From Seminavis robusta (taxonomy: Eukaryota; Bacillariophyta; Bacillariophyceae; Naviculales; Naviculaceae): a stretch of DNA of 54,954 nucleotides. The notes beneath the pieces were generated by a model, which was not told the DNA's origin, did not search any database, and was given only the letters and a program-made list of their open reading frames with translations. The first letter of the stretch is position 1. Each line of letters starts with the position of its first letter. The position numbers and the translations under genes were made by a program. Below are positions 9,619 to 19,440 of this stretch, piece by piece. The stretch covers positions 1-54,954 of the forward strand of contig CAICTM010000645.1 of the NCBI GenBank assembly GCA_903772945.1, given 5' to 3'.

Positions 9619-10065
9619 ATGAAGGTCTCATTTGAGGTTCCTGGCAAGCCACTCCCTGAGAAGAGGATGAGAATGGGCAGGTGGGGTCTTTACCATCCTG
9701 GAAGCAAGGAGAAGGCTGCATTCAGGAAAACTGTACAAGAACTGGCCCTAGCTACACAACATGGAGCTATGTTTCCCACCGGTACGCCAGTTACAGTGGA
9801 GGTGTACTTCTGGATGAGGCGCCCCAACAGTGACTTTCAAGCCAGCAGGAGATTGATGGAAATTCTGAAGAATTCAGTTCCCTTTGTGAGACCGATTGTT
9901 CCTGACATTGACAATCTGCTGAAGTTTATATTGGACCGGATGAACCGATTGGTGTATTACGATGACAGCCAGGTTGTGAAAATTGTGGTTTTGAAGCTAC
10001 TCGACAATGAGGGTGCCTGTGAGGGTAGGACTCATATTGATGTTTATCCCTTTGTTATGCCCTAG
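9619..10065 (+). CDS. RusA-family Holliday-junction resolvase-like protein
   Basis: Starting at the ATG at 9619 gives 148 residues, close to the bacterial/phage RusA size of ~120; the frame is open back to 9538 (175 residues), but MKVSFEVPGKPLPEKRMR matches the usual RusA beginning. The diagnostic metal-binding core is intact: VPDIDNLLKFILDRMN followed by LVYYDDSQVV, with Asp96, Asp98, Lys102 and Asp115/116 in the 148-residue numbering. RusA enzymes are dimeric endonucleases that resolve four-way DNA junctions; in bacteria they are mostly prophage-borne. In a diatom the protein could come from a virus or mobile element or act in an organelle. No targeting peptide is obvious with the short start; the extra 27 residues of the long form are hydrophobic rather than Arg-rich. 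The TAG stop lies inside an 11-bp inverted repeat. Confidence 0.8.
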   Translation: MKVSFEVPGKPLPEKRMRMGRWGLYHPGSKEKAAFRKTVQELALATQHGAMFPTGTPVTVEVYFWMRRPNSDFQASRRLMEILKNSVPFVRPIVPDIDNLLKFILDRMNRLVYYDDSQVVKIVVLKLLDNEGACEGRTHIDVYPFVMP

Positions 10066-10122
10066 CGGACTGCTGAAACCGACAAAGTCGACGCAGGTAT
10101 AGATGCCGACTTCCGCTAGGGC
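10059..10122 (+). repeat. Perfect 11-bp inverted repeat spanning the RusA stop codon
   Basis: GCCCTAGCGGA (10059-10069) and TCCGCTAGGGC (10112-10122) are exact reverse complements separated by 42 bases. They could form an RNA hairpin at the 3' end of the resolvase message or mark a recombination or insertion boundary. Confidence 0.6.
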
Positions 10123-10600
10123 GGTGTATTGAAAATGGACTCCTGGAAGTACCCCATCCAGTGTCAATTTGGCCACCCACCAAGTACATCTTTAGGAGTC
10201 TAAAACTAGTCCATTTTTATGTATTCCATCTTTAGTATTCACTTCATAGAGGGTCGACAACATTGATCCAAAGTCCACCTTAGTATCATGGTGGATGTTG
10301 GAATTTCGCGAAAACCAGCAACAGCAGCGCCAAATGGACCCCTTCTACTAGGCATTAAGGACTTTATTACTTCTTATATCCAACCTGGTACTCAAGGCAA
10401 ACTCCCCAAAAAACTTTTTAAAAAAGTGCAAAAGCAGTGAATTTGAACCTCTGACCTCACCAGGGCCCTTACTACCGCCTCCAGAAAACATGAAAAAAGA
10501 CTCACTTTGGCTCCTAAAAAGCCCAATTTCGCCACAGCCACCCAAATGGGCCCCAAAAGATCTCAAATTCGCCACGGCACTGCCAGCAGCCCAGTACAAG
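10123..10600. other. Intergenic, no supported gene
   Basis: Nothing recognisable; it separates the resolvase gene from the 3' end of the convergent Crypton-type gene. Confidence 0.35.
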
Positions 10601-13066
10601 CTACAACAGACAATCCATGCTACTACTATCATGCTGGAGCTGCTGATCAAACCAATGACATGCCTTACTGGCTGGCGAAGGAGGAATCAGTACTGAATAG
10701 AAACCTCCTCTGTACAGAGGTTTTCTCTTCCAAACCACTGCACAAACCTCCCATCTCAGTTGTGCATTACGCTGCTGCTGTTGTTCCCTCTCTAGCTCTC
10801 TTTGCTCTGCATATTGCTGCTGCTGTTGTAGACTCTCATCCATGACACAATCAAAAATGTCGCGCAGCCGAGGATTATTGTCAATCAGTGGCCCAAATAC
10901 AGACGCAAAGTCATCCTCAGTGGTTGTGGTTCTGGATACCCTGCCACTATATGTGCTGTTGGAATTGCCATTGTCCCTTCTCTGAGTATCAACAACACTG
11001 AGTGGTTCACTGGCACCGTCGTTTGTTGGGTTGTTATTCTTTTTTCTTTTAGCCGGTCGACTGTCATTGGACGATTCTTTGTCCTTTCGGACGGCCTCTC
11101 AAGTTGATGCCATGCTTGACCAGTTCTTCCTTGAATCTCTTACCGACATCCTTGATATTTGGCTTGTCCCTTCCCTTTTTTCTAGAGATACTGTTGTATA
11201 TTGTCGTTCCTTCCTCAACGGCCTGCTCTTCTGACATGTCCTTTTCAGTCATGAGGTGCTGCATCAGACGAAACATCGGACTCCGATGTGACCACCACTG
11301 CCTTCGACCTCCACTGCCATTCAAGTCGCTTCTCCACGCTCCTTCCGTTTCAGTCTCCAGTTGTTGCCACTTGTCTACCCAAACCTTCCAATAATCGGCA
11401 AATGTTTTGCAGCCTTTGTCACTGAGCAGAACTGGATCTACTCGACTGTTGCCATCACTGGACTCGTGTGCGCGTCGCCTGTATTCTTGTGAGATCGCTT
11501 GCTGCTGGTGAACCTTCGGCCGTCTCTTTCGTGGGGTCCTACCGTCTGCCAAAGTCAGTGATGGTTCAGATGGAAAATCGTTGTTCGGTTCCTCTCTCCT
11601 AGCAACTGGAGAAGGAGTGACAGCTGAGATGGTAGATGAAAAGGTATCAGGGCAACACCGAGTTATCATTTGTCTCATGTCTGCAAGTGTGGATTGGTTT
11701 AGCTGGTAGATCTGAGCAATTGGGCCAGCAATGTGCTGCTTTAGTAGACGCTCCACATTCGACTCAGTCTCACTAGTGAAGAGCTGCGCAGTTGATTGTT
11801 TTGCCCGTAGGCGTCCCAAGATGCTTTGCTCGAGCAAACCAAATGGCTCCTTAGAAAAAGATGGTAGGTGGAACAAGGCAGCCAAATCATCATTGAGAAA
11901 CCGCTGCCGAATACTTCTGGTGTCGTTCCCAAGCATGAAAGTTCTGGGATCTAACTCGGGCGAGGCAGCCATGATAATGAATTGTCGAATATCCCAAAGA
12001 AGGGTACATGACACCAGTCCCAGTTTAGTGTGTAGCCGTCGATCGGTGCGCGCCTTGTAGGATTTGGTGGCATTAAACTCAGCTCGGATTGTTTGTTCTT
12101 GTGCCACCAAATCGGGTAGAAGATCTTTCAAAATGCCATCACACCAACGGCACTCCTCGGTGGATAACATGAATGGCGTCGGGTCAAAGGTTTTGGGTTG
12201 CTTGTAGTCGCCACCGGCTCGTTGTACCACCCCTTTGGTATGTGGATTGTTTGCGTAGCATCGAGTGTGAACTGTTTGTTCTTTTCCCTTGTGTCCACAC
12301 ATTCGGTGCTGCACAGGCAAGCTCAAACCAAGTCGGTCCATTTCCTGGATTGCCTGGAAGTGCGGTTGGTGGGTAACCTTTTCACAGGTAATGTCATTGT
12401 CGTAGTAGAAACTGTCAAAGTTTGTTGTGAATTGAGCAGATTCTATGTGTTTCGAACGGTCGTCTAAACATGGGTATGTCCAAACACCGAAGATGGCCTT
12501 GTAGTTCTCGCCAGTGAAATCCGGGAATACTTCATTGTCCACCTTGAGCCTCCACAGAAACAAGGCACCTGACCATGCACCTGCATCCTTGAGAGAATCC
12601 ATGTTGGGGATAATGTAGGTGTACTCCAGGCAGCCATCTTTGTTGTGCTTTGCCTTATTTGTGAAAATTTGGCAAGCTCTCATTCCACGAAACCCGATCT
12701 CGTCAAGGGTGGTATGATTGCGCTGTATTAGACGTTGGTCGCGGAATTCCTCTCCTCTTCTCGTTGTGGCACTCATTGACCAATATTGAGAGGCAAACTG
12801 AAGCCGGTAGTAGAATGGATGTACCTTGGCCACTGCTCCATTGGGCTTGGCGCGAAATACAGATAATGCCATATCTCTAGTTTGTTCCGGAGTTAGGAGC
12901 TGCTGAAGCCCGGCTTGGATATCTTCACATGCGTCAAGTGATTGAGCTGCTGCACCGGATGTGACCGTAGACACACTTTTCTGTATAGACAGCGACTCTC
13001 CAACCTTGATTTGGACCAACTCGGCATATTGATTGACTTCCTTTTGGTGGGAGTAGTGTTCACACT
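10601..13066 (-). CDS. Crypton-type tyrosine recombinase-like protein with C-terminal GCR1_C-like domain
   Basis: The main minus-strand frame is open from 13066 to a stop at 11064 (about 650 residues from a non-ATG position; the first in-frame ATG is 12872, so the true start or a first exon is missing). Features in order: RRGEEFRDQRL, fitting the catalytic Arg region of Crypton/NDC10_II proteins; TNKAKHNKDG, fitting the Lys hairpin; FLWRLKVDNEVFPDF; then KVTHQPHFQAIQEMDRLG and GHKGKEQTVHTRCY, matching the THxxR...GHxx...Y box with His in place of the second Arg. The C-terminal part FADYWKVWVDKWQQLE...WRSDLN...HRSPMFRLMQHL resembles the GCR1_C DNA-binding domain found at Crypton C-termini. After the stop, a shifted frame continues with an NLS-like PAKRKK and a Gln-rich tail to 10601, implying a frameshift near 11085 (or an unseen splice). 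It may be an old Crypton or a domesticated copy. Confidence 0.65.
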
Positions 13067-13082
13067 TTTAAAAGATGCGTAT

Positions 13083-13600
13083 TCACAAACGTCTTAGCTT
13101 TGATAAGAACCGATTTGCCAACATGAAGATCAGCTGAAAGAAACCGAAAGAATCCATCGGTTCTCTCCCTACATACTGGTGGTTTTGAATGTCTTCTCGC
13201 TTGCTGTACAACTGTAGACCATGGTTTCGAACCCATGGCTCCTGTTGGTTAATCGTTCCACAGTAACGAGGAGCGATGCATCGAATCGCCCTCTCTACTG
13301 ATGGCTTGCAAATGTGATCTTGTTCCATGTTGGGATAAAGCTCCAGTAACGGCAGAATTTTACAATCGGCCGGAGGTACCGACTCCTCGGTTGAGAGCTC
13401 CAACTCGTCGTCCAGATCCGGTGCTTACTGTGGGATATCTTGTTCATACTCGGCAGCAGCAAAAGTATCAAATTCGGCCCTCGTGGTGGCTTCTTCGGCA
13501 ATGGAAATGTCGTTAGTCAAGTTACCGACTCTGGCTGCAACAGCTGTATCAGGGGAGCTACTCGTCTTTCCAAATAGCAGATAGAAACTATGAGAGGGGT
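13083..13600 (-). pseudogene. Possible upstream exon or decayed N-terminus for the Crypton-type gene
   Basis: In the same minus-strand frame as the recombinase, codons from ~13600 read VGNLTNDISIAEEATTRAEF, then a TAA at ~13420, then ELELSTEESVPPADC ... ELYPNMEQDHICKPSVERAI ... and stop at 13083. The composition looks protein-like, but no domain was recognised and the two stops separating it from the main frame are not removed by an obvious frame-preserving intron. It is either a degraded N-terminus or a chance frame. Confidence 0.3.
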
Positions 13601-15020
13601 GGCAACCCAGTTCATTGGTGCTGCTCCTGGTGCTATTCCTGGTACAGGTGCCACCAACACAACCTGCACCGCCACCAGTAGCAGCAGTATGGATGGTACT
13701 CTCCCATTTGAATGCTGCGAATTCCTAAGTGTTAATGCTAGTTTGGCCCACCATACTCTCAGAGCCAGGCAGTCTGGCAAAGGAGCCCACCCGCCACTAG
13801 GGACTGGTGTCAGCTGAGTCCCCTTTGGTGGGGGAAGCAGGCAGGGTGGAGGCAAAGTTTCCCAAAAGTAATCCGCAGAGGTACAGGGAGATTTCTACAG
13901 GGATCCAGTAGGGTGTGCAGGTGCGCGCACGAGAGAGATGTTATACAGTGAGAAAGAATGTGTATTTCACCGGTAAGCACAACCCCAATCTTAATTTCGA
14001 TTTCACTGGTAAACACTTGAAGCGCGATCCAATCCCGGATTTTGTGACTAATAAAGACAGTTAAGAGAGCAAGCCGAGAACCTGTATTCACCCTGTCACA
14101 TTTTGTTTGCCAGCCCAGCTCAGCTGGCAAACCGGAGGTATATTGTACTGTACGGTGCGGTACGGTGCACAGGGTACAAAAATGGTCACCGAAAATTGTC
14201 TGCTAAAAGACTGTCCACTGATAATTCAGAAATAAATACTTGACAATACTGAAAGTGTTCGGGAGAAGTGTTCAGGAGAAGTGTTCGGAAGCAGTGTTCG
14301 AGAGAAGTGTTCCCAAATTTGCAGGGGAATGCGATTCTCAGCTTGCCTTTTGATTATTGTTAGCGCAGCATGGCTTTACCAATACCTTAGCCAGCTCCCA
14401 CAGCACTTCAGGATTGCATTCAGATGAGGTAGTCTACCGTACGGTACCGGTACGGACCAATACGAGGTGGAATACAACCATCGAGGTGCGGCAGCAGAGC
14501 GACAGGCAGTCTCTTCCAGCCAACCCGAGCAACTTGTCTTTGCCCCCCACCCCCAACATTTGGAGCTTGACGGTCTCGGAGACTTGGGCCCGAAACGTTG
14601 AGCTAAAGGCGTTCCATGCTATCTTCCACTGGACCAAGCTGTCAACCCTCGGGTCGGCCATTTCCAAAGTACCGGTATATCTTGGCTGAATGATTCTACC
14701 CGATATCAAGAACCTTCGTTTAGCAACCTCTTTTTGGCACAGTTCCTGTACCGATAGCTAGCGGGCGTACTGCAGCTTCCTGCGCGAAACTAAACATGCT
14801 TCAGCCCATGACTGATATCTTCGTGCTCATTTGGATCCGTTCTTTGCCGTAGTTTCTTGTTGTGTCGCGGCATGAATCTAGCCAGGTAGTGTACGGTAGG
14901 TAGCTAGTCAGCTGCATTTCCAAATGCATCACCAGCCAAGACAACGGAATGAGCGTGAAACGTCTGGCTGGTCTTTTGAAGGAGAAACCGAAATTCAACT
15001 TTCACATTCTTCGGATTCGA
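13601..15020. other. Long intergenic stretch with a short tandem repeat
   Basis: No gene recognised. Contains the 13-bp repeat listed separately, and TACCGGTA palindromes at 14445-14452 and 14670-14677. Confidence 0.4.
14253..14317 (+). repeat. 13-bp tandem repeat, five units
   Basis: Units AAGTGTTCGGGAG, AAGTGTTCAGGAG, AAGTGTTCGGAAG, CAGTGTTCGAGAG and AAGTGTTCCCAAA follow without gaps. Confidence 0.85.
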
Positions 15021-15365
15021 TTAAGCGCCATCCTCTGCCTGTCGAGACGATGGTTGGCCTCTTCGATGGATCAACAAGGGGATTCCCAACACGAAAATTA
15101 CTTCTTCTACTTGCTCCTCTGATTCAGCCGGCGCCTGACGCCGTCGTTGATGTCTCAGATAGTGTCGGCGTCCCCATAGGATGAACAGAACAGCCAGGCA
15201 CATGTACGTCGCAATTCGCAACGGAGAAAAGTTGCCGTTTTGGTTGCTGCTATTGTTCTCTTCCTCAAAATGGGCACGGCTTTCTTCCAACCATGTCGAT
15301 GCCTGATCTCCCAATACATCATGCAGCGACATCTCTTCCTGAGGACGCCGCATTGTTCTTGTCAT
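15021..15365 (-). CDS. Small single-pass membrane protein, unrecognised
   Basis: 114 residues. An acidic/polar N-terminal part (MSLHDVLGDQASTWLEESRA, Asn-rich linker) is followed by one membrane segment, LRIATYMCLAVLFILWG (~49-65), then a strongly basic stretch (RRHYLRHQRRRQ), which by the positive-inside rule puts the C-terminus in the cytosol. No signal peptide and no known domain. The clear membrane segment flanked by basic residues is the main reason for listing it; transcript support would be needed. Confidence 0.4.
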   Translation of the reverse strand: MTRTMRRPQEEMSLHDVLGDQASTWLEESRAHFEEENNSSNQNGNFSPLRIATYMCLAVLFILWGRRHYLRHQRRRQAPAESEEQVEEVIFVLGIPLLIHRRGQPSSRQAEDGA

Positions 15366-16001
15366 GTTGTGTTCGAGTAAGAATCTCTTGGATCCAATAT
15401 CTCCAATTTGTATTCGATTGTCGAGTCCAGTCGAGTCGCCTACGATACAAACTTTTCTTTGATATCCGAACTCACCATACAGGTCCAGAGGTCAGCGGCG
15501 CCGCATTGCAGTGCTCCAACTTCCAAGTCGTCGACATTCAACAGTTGTTTCGGACACACTCTCTTCTATCAACGGGTTTGTGATTTGATCGAGGTCGACA
15601 TCACGAAAGCTTCGATCTTTCGCTGTCGTTGCTCTTTTAATAGTAGCCCTAACGCTACTGTGCCGGAGTATGGATTCAAACGTCCACTGTGCCGGCTACA
15701 GGGCACTGGAACCAGTACGTACATCGTACCATTGAGTATCCAGACGGGTCCTTTTGACGAGGTTGGCTCCTCGCTTGCACCATTCTGCAACCGTACCGAC
15801 CTACATGTACTAGCACCATGAATTGCTTACGGTAGCTACCTGGTGCAGAAGTCACTAGCTAGTAGTTTAAATCGTCTTTTGACGCTGGCAGCGATGCCAC
15901 TGCTGTAGTCTTTCCCTCTGTCATAAATGCCATGAAACCACCAGGCTTTGGCTCCGAGGACACCCTAAAAATTGCTCTGGCTGGTTGGTCCACTCTCTCT
16001 A
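15366..16001. other. Intergenic, no supported gene
   Basis: Overlapping weak frames only; lies between the small membrane-protein ORF and the 3' end of the LRR gene. Confidence 0.35.
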
Positions 16002-17633
16002 TTATGATCCTGGAGCCGCAGAAGGTGGTACACTAATTTCCTCTTCCTGGTTTGCCATTCCCAGTTTCAAATTAGCCAGCTGCTCTTTCAACAATCTCAC
16101 TTCTTCCTCCAAGTGTCTCTTTTCCCTGGCATGCTGCCGATGCATGTCATCCATTTTTCCATTCAGCTTTCTGATTTCGAGCTGTGTATTTTGAAATCCC
16201 GTAGCAATGAGTTGCTGCAAACTCGCCATCATGGCAGCATTGGTAGCTCCTTCCGTACCAGTAGTCATGGTTGTTGGTTTGGGGTTTTGTTTCGTGTCCA
16301 ATAATTCGGGATCACGATCGGCATGACAGAGCCATGGATTTCTGCGAACGTAGTAATGAATGGCATCCAAATCATGGGAGAACTTCCCAAATGCCGTCAT
16401 CCATTTGCCTCGCGATGTGGCCGTGGTCAGTAGCTCTTTGCGACCACGACAATTGAGTCGCAAGTAGAGATCCATTTCGGTTCGTTTGCTGGCATCCAAA
16501 CACTGGTATTCGCCTTCTTCTTCGTCTTCCTCTCCTCGTTGATCCAGTGTCAAAAAGTCGACCTTTTGCAATGTGTAATTGGATTGGAGTAGCTTGCAAA
16601 ATGCCGTCTCGACGGGTTGCCCGTACCCAATGGGCGATGTCACTTTGAATTTGACGAGGGCTGACTCTGCATTTTGTTCCAAGGCTTCGGCTACCTTGAC
16701 TAGAAAGGTATCCAAATTGGGACATCGTTCATCAAATTCCATTTTAAAGACCTCGAGTGTCGTGTTGGCGCTCAAGGCATTGGCGAGCAATGTGAGGGAC
16801 TGTACACACGCCCGCGTTCGCGTGGAGGGTGCCAAGTGCAGTTCGAGTTTTCGCAGCGACGTGCATTTTGCCAAGCAGCGTCCGACATCCTTTAATCCTT
16901 CATTGGATAGGTTGAATTCTCCCAGTACGAGTTCTTGCAAATTGGGGCATTCCAGAAAGAGTCCTTTGAGTGGATCGGACGACTGGAATTGATAGGGATA
17001 TCCTTCTTCGTACCAACTGTACGTGACGAGATCCGCTTCGATCAATAGTGGCAATTTGGCAATGGCTTCGACCATCTTATCAATGGGGTGTGCCTCTGGT
17101 TCGTCGCTATCGTCACTGGGCAAGTAGAGATCAAAATTGTTGGTAATGACACACGATCGGATACAGACGCACTCTTCCATGGCGGCTGCCAATGCGTCAT
17201 GCTGCTCTTGATGCGTGCCTGTCAAGTTGCAGCCATCAAAGACCAACGTCTCCAGTCGTCGTTTGGTCCTTTGCAGTAGAGTGGTAATGCGTGTCACGGG
17301 GAATGTCGACAATGGAGTGTCATTCTCTTCCGTGGTACCCGCACTCCCCAAATTTTCAAATCCTAAATGGACGACCGAATCCAAATTCCCAATCACATCC
17401 AACAGGAGACCAATGTCGGGAGCACTCCAATCGCGAGACTGCTCTTCGTGTCCATCCACCAGTACAATGTTACACAGATGACACTCGTCGTTATTGTGGT
17501 CATTGGCAAACGAAGTCTGTAGCTGCGTCGTCAATGACGACACGTCGGAATCGTCGCCAATCACCAACGAAAGTTGAACATATTTGTTCTTCTTGGCAGT
17601 CTTCAAATCAGCCACTGTTGTAGATGCCGGCAT
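16002..17633 (-). CDS. Leucine-rich-repeat (RNI-like) protein with C-terminal coiled coil
   Basis: Intact 543 residues from an ATG at 17633 (MPASTTVADLKTAKKNKYVQ). LRR-type strand motifs are visible from ~85 to ~330: LETLVFDGCNLTG, NLQELVLGEFNLSNEGLKDV, SLRKLELHLAPSTR and LEVFKMEFDE, with ~28-residue spacing typical of ribonuclease-inhibitor-like repeats. Around 375-440 comes the tail seen in many diatom LRR proteins (DLYLRLNCRGRKELL ... AIHYYVRRNPWLC). Residues ~470-525 are heptad-like (QNTQLEIRKLNGKMDDMHRQ, HLEEEVRLLKEQLANLKL), so a coiled coil is likely. LRR proteins usually bind other proteins; the partner is unknown. No signal peptide or membrane segment. Confidence 0.8.
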   Translation of the reverse strand: MPASTTVADLKTAKKNKYVQLSLVIGDDSDVSSLTTQLQTSFANDHNNDECHLCNIVLVDGHEEQSRDWSAPDIGLLLDVIGNLDSVVHLGFENLGSAGTTEENDTPLSTFPVTRITTLLQRTKRRLETLVFDGCNLTGTHQEQHDALAAAMEECVCIRSCVITNNFDLYLPSDDSDEPEAHPIDKMVEAIAKLPLLIEADLVTYSWYEEGYPYQFQSSDPLKGLFLECPNLQELVLGEFNLSNEGLKDVGRCLAKCTSLRKLELHLAPSTRTRACVQSLTLLANALSANTTLEVFKMEFDERCPNLDTFLVKVAEALEQNAESALVKFKVTSPIGYGQPVETAFCKLLQSNYTLQKVDFLTLDQRGEEDEEEGEYQCLDASKRTEMDLYLRLNCRGRKELLTTATSRGKWMTAFGKFSHDLDAIHYYVRRNPWLCHADRDPELLDTKQNPKPTTMTTGTEGATNAAMMASLQQLIATGFQNTQLEIRKLNGKMDDMHRQHAREKRHLEEEVRLLKEQLANLKLGMANQEEEISVPPSAAPGS

Positions 17634-19440
17634 GTTGGAATGGTACTGTATGGTATGGTGTGGCTCGTCTATTAAAAATACTGTAATTTAATCACCACAC
17701 CGCCTCTTGATCTCCTCCTCTTGCCTTCAACCACACGAGTTTGTGGTCTTTGGTCTTCAAAGATCAGCAGAGATGGCTCTCGCAACTTGCATTGGTTGTG
17801 AGGCTTCGAACGGATCGGAGCCAAATCAGTCACGATTTAAGGAACTTTTGAGAAATAGCTGAAAATATGCGAAATTGGAATGTCGAAATTTGAAATGTGA
17901 GGAATCAGTAAAATTACAATTGTAAGGAATCATTCCATCTGATATTGAAAATTACAATTATTAGGAATCAGTAAAATTGTGATTATGAGGAATCAAAATT
18001 AAAATTGAGAGAAATCAAGAAATTGAAATTGTGAGGAAAATTGGAATTGTGAGAAATCAGCAAAATATGAAAGTGAGGAAACGGGATTAAAAAAACAAAT
18101 TGTGAGAAATTGAAATTGAAAATTTGAATAGTGAGAAATCGGTGAAAATGTAATTGTGATTTTTGAAAATTTTGATAGTGAGAAATCGAAACATTGAAAA
18201 TTGAATTGTGAGAAGTTGGTAAAATTGTGATTGTGAGGAATCGGATTTTCGAAAATTGGAATGTGAGGAAGAAATTGAAATTATGAGAAATTAAAAAGTT
18301 GAAATTGTCAGGAATGATTCAATCAGATATTGAAAATTGCAATTTTGAGAAATCGGAAAGATTGAAATTGTGAGGAATGGGAAAGCTCATACGATTTTAG
18401 CAAAAAGTGACTGAATTAAGTAGGTTTTAATCAGCACAAACTGCCGAATCGTTAAAACACGAGCTTTTACTCTGTGGTAACTTTTCGGTTGTTTGACTTT
18501 TTCATCCCCCTTGGGAATCATCAGTGCTTGGGCTATTGTGGTACTTATGAAATCGAGGTTTATGTCCGCATGCTCCAGGAGTTGATCAGCTTTTCTGGCG
18601 ATTCTCTGGATCGTTTCAGTATCTCGAGTCGCTCCCTGTTGCATAGGCTGCAGTGTCGTGTCCCGAAGGTCTTGACAGTGCTGATGGGGTTGCCTTGCCA
18701 TAGGATGCTAATTTCGATGCTGTTCCTTTGAATGTCGGAATGGTGAAGGATGTGCGAAGTTTTGGAATGGGAAAGCTGATATTGTGAGGAATGAATCGCA
18801 AAGTTGGAATTGTGAGAATTTGGAAGGGTTTGCTACATGTTTTGGGTTGGGGAAGCTGTTGGGGAAGAAGTGGGCGGTACGGTACCGGTATAGGCAGCCT
18901 ACTAACTACTAGTAGCTAGCGGTCGTCAATCTATGTTCCCCACCCTGTGATGAGGAGCATCATGGCGAAAGCTCTGGTCTGCACAGAATCGAATCCCATA
19001 ACATTGGATAACGTTGAAGGCAAGCACAACAGGAAATGGCTGCCATCCTCCCAAGAAAATATCCAGGTAGCTAGCTAGCCCTCAACGTGTTCAAAGTTTT
19101 TCTGTAGAACAAGGCTGCGTACCGGTACCGGTATTGATGCCTCCAATGTTACTTTGGCAAAATTTGTTTTGAATGTTGACCAGAAAACACCAGCTGTAGT
19201 CTTGGTGCCAAGGCACCTTTGCTCCAGCACCTTTTGCTTGCTACCACGTGCATTGCCCTACCGGACACCAGTACCACTTTTGCATTGCTCTTTAGTAATA
19301 ATGATAAGCTACAATCTTTTGCGTCTCTTCTCTTCCACACATCATGTGCCAACCTGATGCAGAAGCATGCATTCCAATAAGCATTTCAATGCTGCATACA
19401 ACCAATATCAATACCATACCATCTCCACTGCTTTCTTTTC
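17634..19440. other. Long intergenic stretch holding the AT-rich array
   Basis: Apart from the array no gene is supported. A 104-codon minus-strand frame (18387-18701) lies in the stretch that interrupts the array but has no motif. TACCGGTA occurs at 18883-18890 and twice overlapping at 19120-19133. Confidence 0.4.
17840..18385. repeat. Degenerate AT-rich repeat array built on AATTGTGAGGAATC-like words
   Basis: Words such as AATTGTGAGGAATC, AAATTGAAATTGTGAG and GAGAAATCGGTAAAATTG recur every ~25-45 bases in one orientation with many differences. The same words reappear at 18775-18825, after a ~400-base unrelated stretch, so the array is interrupted. It is an old, diverged minisatellite-like array upstream of the LRR gene. 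Confidence 0.75.

Noticed and set aside
13134..13176. Possible 43-nt intron linking the upstream exon to the Crypton-type gene
   Set aside because: Good-looking GTATGT and TTTCAG signals, but joining them leads at once to a stop.
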